From Microbacterium sp. VKM Ac-2923 (GTDB lineage: Bacteria > Actinomycetota > Actinomycetes > Actinomycetales > Microbacteriaceae), in the NCBI RefSeq assembly GCF_022815605.1, contig NZ_JALGRP010000001.1, positions 624,686 through 688,685 on the forward strand: a stretch of DNA of 64,000 nt, read 5' to 3'. The notes under the pieces were generated by a model. That model saw nothing but the letters and a program-made list of their open reading frames with translations. It made no database searches and was not told where the DNA came from. Of this stretch, positions 59,728-64,000 are shown in pieces. How positions within the stretch are numbered: the stretch's first letter is position 1; each line of letters begins with the position of its first letter. The translations under genes and the position numbers were made by a program.

Positions 59728-61001
59728 CCGCGACGCATCTCGCGGATGACGCGATCCAGTTGACGACCGTGCGCGTACGACACATCAAGCTCGCCGTGAG
59801 CCTGGTTGTCGTCACCTTGCTGCTGGGGCTGCTGTTCGCTCTCGTCCCTCGCGACGGGCAGAGCACTTTCCGCCTCGGCGACCCCGCCTCCGGAATCGAT
59901 CTCGGCAGCGTCGCATTGCCCACCGCGGGGACAAGCTGGGCCGTCCTCGTGGTGCTCGTTCTTCTGACCGCCTGGGCCGTCTGGGATGCCGTGAGCTACC
60001 GCCGCTCGCGGCTGTGGCTGCCCATCGCCTTCGGTGCGCTCGCGGTGTTCGCGTTCCTCACCTGGGCTGCGGCCGACGGGCTGGTGCCCGTCACGGGTCT
60101 GCTGTTCGGGGCGTTGTCGCTATCGGTCCCGCTGATCTTCGGAGCGCTCGGTGGCGTCATCGGCGAGCGCGTGGGTGTCGTCAACGTCGCCATCGAGGGG
60201 CAGTTCCTGTTCGGTGCCTTCAGCGCCGCGCTCGTGGCATCCCTCACGGGGAACCCTTTCCTGGGCCTGGTCGCCGCCATGGTCGGCGGTGTGCTCGTGG
60301 CCTTCGTGCTCGCGGCCTTTTCGATCAAGTACCTCGTCGACCAGGTGATCGTCGGTGTGGTGCTCAACGTGCTCGTCACCGGTCTCACCGGGTTCCTCTA
60401 CGGCGCCCTGCTGGTACCCAACGAGGAGCTGTTGAACCGCCCCGAGCGCTTCCCTCGCTGGGAGGTCCCCCTCCTCGGCGACATCCCCATCATCGGCCCG
60501 GTGCTGTTCAACCAGACTTTCATCGTCTACCTGATGTACGGCGTCGTCGCGGTCGTGGCGTGGGGCTTGTACCGCACACGCTGGGGCCTTCGTCTCCGCG
60601 CTGTCGGCGAGCACCCGCAGGCCGCCGACACCGTCGGTATCAAGGTCAACTCGAGCCGTTTCTGGAACGTCTCGCTCGCGGGCGCCATCGCCGGCATCGG
60701 CGGCGCGTACTTCACCTTGGTCTCAGTCGGTCAGTTCACCAAGGAGATGACAGCGGGGCTCGGCTTCATCGCCCTGGCCGCGGTCATCTTCGGCCGCTGG
60801 GACCCGATCCGCGCGACGCTCGCCGCTCTGCTGTTCGGGTTCGCGACCAACCTGCAGAATCTTCTGACGGTGTTGCGCACCCCCATCCCGAGCGAGTTCA
60901 TGCTCATGCTGCCCTACATCGTGACCATCATCGCGGTGGCTGGCTTCGCGGGACAGATCCGCGGGCCGGCAGCAGCCGGAAAGCCCTACATCAAGGGCTG
61001 A
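59724..61001 (+). CDS. Nucleoside ABC importer permease 2
   Basis: A 425-residue BPD_transp_2 permease with about ten TM segments. It carries the paired-permease motifs GERVGVVNVAIEGQFLFGA, YLVDQVIVGVVLNVL and RLRAVGEHPQAADTVGI, and FGRWDPIRATLAALLFG near the end. It pairs with permease 1 to form the channel. The ATG overlaps the previous TGA by 4 nt; cdd follows 35 bp downstream. Confidence 0.92.
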   Translation: MTATHLADDAIQLTTVRVRHIKLAVSLVVVTLLLGLLFALVPRDGQSTFRLGDPASGIDLGSVALPTAGTSWAVLVVLVLLTAWAVWDAVSYRRSRLWLPIAFGALAVFAFLTWAAADGLVPVTGLLFGALSLSVPLIFGALGGVIGERVGVVNVAIEGQFLFGAFSAALVASLTGNPFLGLVAAMVGGVLVAFVLAAFSIKYLVDQVIVGVVLNVLVTGLTGFLYGALLVPNEELLNRPERFPRWEVPLLGDIPIIGPVLFNQTFIVYLMYGVVAVVAWGLYRTRWGLRLRAVGEHPQAADTVGIKVNSSRFWNVSLAGAIAGIGGAYFTLVSVGQFTKEMTAGLGFIALAAVIFGRWDPIRATLAALLFGFATNLQNLLTVLRTPIPSEFMLMLPYIVTIIAVAGFAGQIRGPAAAGKPYIKG

Positions 61002-61036
61002 CACCCTTCCCCCACGAGAGGACCCCTCACACCACG

Positions 61037-61438
61037 ATGACCGACATCGACTGGGACGAACTCCGTTCCGCCGCGACGGATGCCATGCACCGCGCGTACG
61101 CGCCCTATTCCCGCTTCAAGGTGGGCGCCGCAGCGCTCGTCGCCGACGGCCGCATCGTCTCGGGGTGCAACGTCGAGAACGCCTCCTACGGGGTGACGCT
61201 GTGCGCGGAGTGCGGCCTGGTGTCCGAGCTGCACATGTCGGGCGGCGGTCAGCTGGTCGCGTTCGTCTGCGTCGACGGTGAGGGCCGCACGCTCATGCCG
61301 TGCGGGCGCTGCCGACAGCTGCTGTTCGAGCACGCCATCCCGGGCATGCTGCTCGAGACGGTCAGCGGCATCCGGACCATCGACGAAGTCCTCCCCGACG
61401 CGTTCGGTCCGCGCGAGCTCGAGGAGGCGGCGCGATGA
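61037..61438 (+). CDS. cdd: Cytidine deaminase
   Basis: Converts (deoxy)cytidine to (deoxy)uridine after uptake. The 133-residue zinc enzyme has the usual small-form motifs: YAPYSRFKVGAA, NVENASYGVTLCAE (zinc Cys and catalytic Glu) and MPCGRCRQLL (two zinc Cys). The ATG is preceded by AGAGGACCCC; the stop overlaps deoA (ATGA). Confidence 0.96.
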   Translation: MTDIDWDELRSAATDAMHRAYAPYSRFKVGAAALVADGRIVSGCNVENASYGVTLCAECGLVSELHMSGGGQLVAFVCVDGEGRTLMPCGRCRQLLFEHAIPGMLLETVSGIRTIDEVLPDAFGPRELEEAAR

Positions 61439-62727
61439 CGACGGTCCACCCGCACGACGCGGTCGAGGTCATCCGCACCAAACGCGACGGCGGCGCCATC
61501 TCGGAGTCGGCCCTGCGGTGGCTCATCGAGCACTACACCAAGGGCTACGTCTCCGACGCGCAGATGGCCTCGTTCGCCATGGCCGTGCTGCTGCGCGGCA
61601 TGGAGCGCGACGAGATCCGGGTGATGACGGATGCCATGATCGCCTCGGGTGAGCGCATGGACTTCTCGTCGCTCGGCAAGCCCACCGTCGACAAGCACTC
61701 CACCGGCGGAGTGGGCGACAAGATCACCCTGCCGCTCGCGCCCCTCGTGGCCGCCTTCGGCGTCGCCGTGCCGCAGCTGTCGGGTCGCGGTCTCGGTCAC
61801 ACCGGTGGCACGCTCGACAAGCTCGAGTCGATCCCCGGCTGGCGCGCGGCGCTGTCGAACGACGAGATCATGGCGCAGCTCGCCGACGTCGGGGCGGTCA
61901 TCTGCGCCGCCGGCTCCGGCCTCGCCCCCGCCGACAAGAAGCTGTACGCCCTGCGCGACGTCACCGGCACCGTCGAGGCGATCCCCCTGATCGCCTCCAG
62001 CATCATGTCGAAGAAGATCGCCGAGGGCACCGACTCCCTCGTGCTCGACGTGAAGTTCGGCTCGGGCGCGTTCATGCAGGACATCGATCGGGCCCGCGAA
62101 CTCGCCCGCACCATGGTCGCGCTCGGCACCGACTCGGGCGTGAACACCACCGCCCTGCTGACCGACATGAACACCCCGCTGGGCCTCGCCATCGGCAACG
62201 CCAACGAGGTGCGCGAATCGGTCGAGGTGCTCGCCGGCGGCGGTCCCGCCGACGTGGTGGGGCTGACCGTGGCCCTTGCCCGCGAGATGCTGACGCTCGC
62301 GGGGCACCCCGACGCCGACGTCGAGCAGGCGCTGGAAGACGGGCGTGCGATGGACGTCTGGAAGCGCATGATCCGCGCGCAGGACGGCGATCCGGATGCC
62401 GCCCTCCCGACGCCCCGCGAGACGCACACGGTCGTCGCCGAGCGGTCGGGCGTCGTCACGCGCATCGAGGCCCTGCCCTTCGGCATCGGCGCCTGGCGCC
62501 TGGGCGCCGGTCGCGCGCGCGCCGAAGACGCGGTCGTGCACGCCGCCGGCATCGACCTGCACGTCACCGTCGGCCAGCCGGTCACCGCCGGTCAGCCGCT
62601 GTTCACCCTGTCGGCCGATGACGGCGCCCGCTTCGACCGTGCCCTCGGCGCGGTCGACGGCGCCTGGGAGATCGGCGACGCCGCCCCGGCGGCACCCCCC
62701 CTCGTCCGCGAACGCATCACGGCGTGA
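61435..62727 (+). CDS. deoA: Thymidine/pyrimidine-nucleoside phosphorylase
   Basis: Phosphorolysis of pyrimidine nucleosides to base and (deoxy)ribose 1-phosphate. The 430-residue protein has the family signature SGRGLGHTGGTLDKLESIPG, the phosphate site KHSTGGVGDK and SIMSKKIAEG. The C-terminal part has the family's PYNP barrel-sandwich domain. GAGGAGG precedes the ATG, which overlaps the cdd stop. Confidence 0.96.
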   Translation: MTTVHPHDAVEVIRTKRDGGAISESALRWLIEHYTKGYVSDAQMASFAMAVLLRGMERDEIRVMTDAMIASGERMDFSSLGKPTVDKHSTGGVGDKITLPLAPLVAAFGVAVPQLSGRGLGHTGGTLDKLESIPGWRAALSNDEIMAQLADVGAVICAAGSGLAPADKKLYALRDVTGTVEAIPLIASSIMSKKIAEGTDSLVLDVKFGSGAFMQDIDRARELARTMVALGTDSGVNTTALLTDMNTPLGLAIGNANEVRESVEVLAGGGPADVVGLTVALAREMLTLAGHPDADVEQALEDGRAMDVWKRMIRAQDGDPDAALPTPRETHTVVAERSGVVTRIEALPFGIGAWRLGAGRARAEDAVVHAAGIDLHVTVGQPVTAGQPLFTLSADDGARFDRALGAVDGAWEIGDAAPAAPPLVRERITA

Positions 62728-62750
62728 TGGCCGCTCAGCAAAGGAACCCC

Positions 62751-63857
62751 ATGGCATCCGACGACGTCCGCCTCGGCAGCCGGAAGGTGCGCGACCTGCC
62801 CAAGGTCTCGCTGCACGATCACCTCGACGGCGGGCTCCGCCCCCAGACGGTGCTGGAGCTCGCCGACGAGGTCGGCCTCGAGCTCCCCGTGCGCGACGCC
62901 GAGGGTCTCGGCGCGTGGTTCTCGGACCACATCGACGGTGGCTCGCTCGAGGACTACCTCGAGAAGTTCTCGGTCACCGTCGGGGTGATGCAGACCCGCG
63001 AGGGACTCGTGCGCACCGCCAAGGAGTTCGTCGAGGACCTCGCCGCCGACGGCGTCGTGTACGGCGAGGTGCGCTGGGCGCCCGAGCAGCACCTCACGCG
63101 GGGACTCAGCCTGGACGAGGTCGTGGAGGCCGTGCAGGAGGGCATCGAAGAGGGCGAGGATGCCGCCGACGCCCGTGGACAGGACATCCGTGTCGGTCAG
63201 CTGCTCACCGCGCTCCGCCACAACGACAACGCGCGCGACATCGCCGAGCTCGCGGTGGGCTGGCGCGGACGGGGCGTGGTCGGCTTCGACCTCGCCGGCC
63301 CTGAGGACGGGTTCCTCCCCTCGGGCCATCGCGCGGCGTTCGACTACCTCGCCGAGCAGTTCTTCCCCACGACGGTGCACGCGGGGGAGGGGGCGGGGCT
63401 GGCATCCATCCGCTCCGCACTGATCGACGGCCGTGCACTGCGCCTCGGACACGGCGTGCGCATCGCCAACGACCTCGACGTGGTCTCGCGGGAGGGCGAG
63501 GAAGTGCAGGTGACCTTCGGCGACCTGGCCCGCTGGGTGCGCGACCGCGAGATCACCCTCGAGCTGTCGCCGACGTCGAACCTGCAGTCGGGGGCCGTCA
63601 CGGCCTGGGGCGACACGATGGACGCCCACCCGTTCGATCTGCTGTACCAGCTCGACTTCTCGGTCACCGTGAACGTCGACAACCGCCTCATGAGCGCGAC
63701 CACCCTCACCCGCGAGCTGGGTCTGCTGGCCGACGCGTTCGACTACGACCTCGACGACCTCGAGGCGTTCCAGCTCAACGCCGCGGCCGGGGCCTTCCTG
63801 CCCACGGAGGAGCGCGAAGAGCTCATCGAGATCATCTCGGACGGGTTCCAGCGCTGA
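62751..63857 (+). CDS. add: Adenosine deaminase
   Basis: Deaminates (deoxy)adenosine to (deoxy)inosine. The 368-residue zinc TIM barrel shows KVSLHDHLDGG (zinc His pair), the YGEVRWAP strand, FDLAGPE, TVHAGEGAG (zinc His) with the catalytic Glu, RLGHGVRI and LELSPTSN. ATG 62751 follows AAAGGAACCCC; an upstream in-frame ATG (62724) lacks a site. It closes the nucleoside uptake and salvage operon. Confidence 0.94.
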   Translation: MASDDVRLGSRKVRDLPKVSLHDHLDGGLRPQTVLELADEVGLELPVRDAEGLGAWFSDHIDGGSLEDYLEKFSVTVGVMQTREGLVRTAKEFVEDLAADGVVYGEVRWAPEQHLTRGLSLDEVVEAVQEGIEEGEDAADARGQDIRVGQLLTALRHNDNARDIAELAVGWRGRGVVGFDLAGPEDGFLPSGHRAAFDYLAEQFFPTTVHAGEGAGLASIRSALIDGRALRLGHGVRIANDLDVVSREGEEVQVTFGDLARWVRDREITLELSPTSNLQSGAVTAWGDTMDAHPFDLLYQLDFSVTVNVDNRLMSATTLTRELGLLADAFDYDLDDLEAFQLNAAAGAFLPTEEREELIEIISDGFQR

Positions 63858-63954
63858 CGGGAAGGTAGCGCGGCGCGCCCGTCGCACGTCGACTCAGTGT
63901 CCAAAACGCCCGGACTGTTTTTCGGTGGTCTCCAGTTGCTAGCGCAACACCCTC

Positions 63955-64000
63955 ATGGTGTGGAGGGTGTGGATGCCGAGGAAGTTGGCGTTTGAGAAGC
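63955..64000 (+). CDS. Possible insertion-sequence transposase start (partial)
   Basis: The last bases open an ORF (ATG 63955 or 63973) reading Met-Pro-Arg-Lys-Leu-Ala-Phe-Glu-Lys at the second start, a basic beginning like many transposases. Just upstream, TGTCCAAAACGCCCGGACTGTTTTTC (63898-63923) and a short hairpin (ACACCCTC/GAGGGTGT, 63947-63968) look like an IS end with its own promoter. The window stops here, so the call cannot be tested. Confidence 0.3.
   Translation, partial: MVWRVWMPRKLAFEK

Overview
The window is high-GC actinobacterial chromosome, most likely Microbacterium or a close Microbacteriaceae relative. The evidence is the overall gene content, the GTG starts, a GTP-type PEP carboxykinase, a RamB-type regulator, an F-less SdhCDAB operon, and the pervasive heptamer GGATGCC/GGCATCC. 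No rRNA, tRNA, CRISPR array or phage gene was seen. Apart from a possible insertion-sequence end at the right edge, the DNA is dense core metabolism broken by one disturbed stretch (about 38-44 kb).

Layout. 1-0.7 kb: 3' part of an FAD-linked oxidase and a small membrane protein. 0.8-3.5 kb: glyA behind a ZTP riboswitch, then folD (one-carbon metabolism). 4.2-6.4 kb: hxlA-hxlB (ribulose monophosphate formaldehyde fixation) with a divergent regulator that joins a kinase-like ATPase fold to a LuxR HTH. 6.4-14.8 kb: homoprotocatechuate meta-cleavage cluster (hpaI, hpaH, hpaD, hpaE, a GntR regulator, a one-domain HpaG fused to an RraA-like domain) with a divergent MHS transporter. 15-17 kb: arsR-CDF efflux-dsbA metal/thiol operon. 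17.2-23.5 kb: a ThDP enzyme, an IclR regulator, a 3-hydroxybenzoate-4-monooxygenase-like flavoprotein and succinate-semialdehyde dehydrogenase, which can also take the succinic semialdehyde released by HpaI. 23.7-27.2 kb: ramB-like regulator divergent from pckG. 27.5-31.8 kb: an ABC exporter, a second MHS transporter and a small membrane protein. 32.2-36 kb: ribD-ribE-ribBA-ribH behind an FMN riboswitch.

36.3-44.2 kb: a secreted subtilase followed by Tat-exported proteins made of Ig-like plus RCC1 beta-propeller modules (one with one module, one with two) and a frameshifted remnant of a third. Between them lie a 108-bp copy of the subtilase gene's 3' end with its terminator, and a broken ribE fragment. 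44.3-49.6 kb: fpg, trpS, a GyrI-like protein, xth and a YihY-type membrane protein. 49.9-53.4 kb: sdhCDAB with a candidate iron box. 53.6-55.4 kb: manC, then a broken small secreted gene and a second copy of the manC 3' end. 55.6-63.9 kb: a BMP-type ABC transporter (lipoprotein, ATPase, two permeases) with cdd, deoA and add, a complete nucleoside uptake and salvage operon.

Two patterns cut across the genes. First, many start codons sit exactly 6 nt after a TANNNT -10 box, which predicts leaderless transcripts. Second, several gene 3' ends, including the stop codon, are tandemly duplicated into the flanking spacer, and two are also copied elsewhere. The most unusual material is the RCC1 locus, the HpaG-RraA fusion and the hxl regulator.
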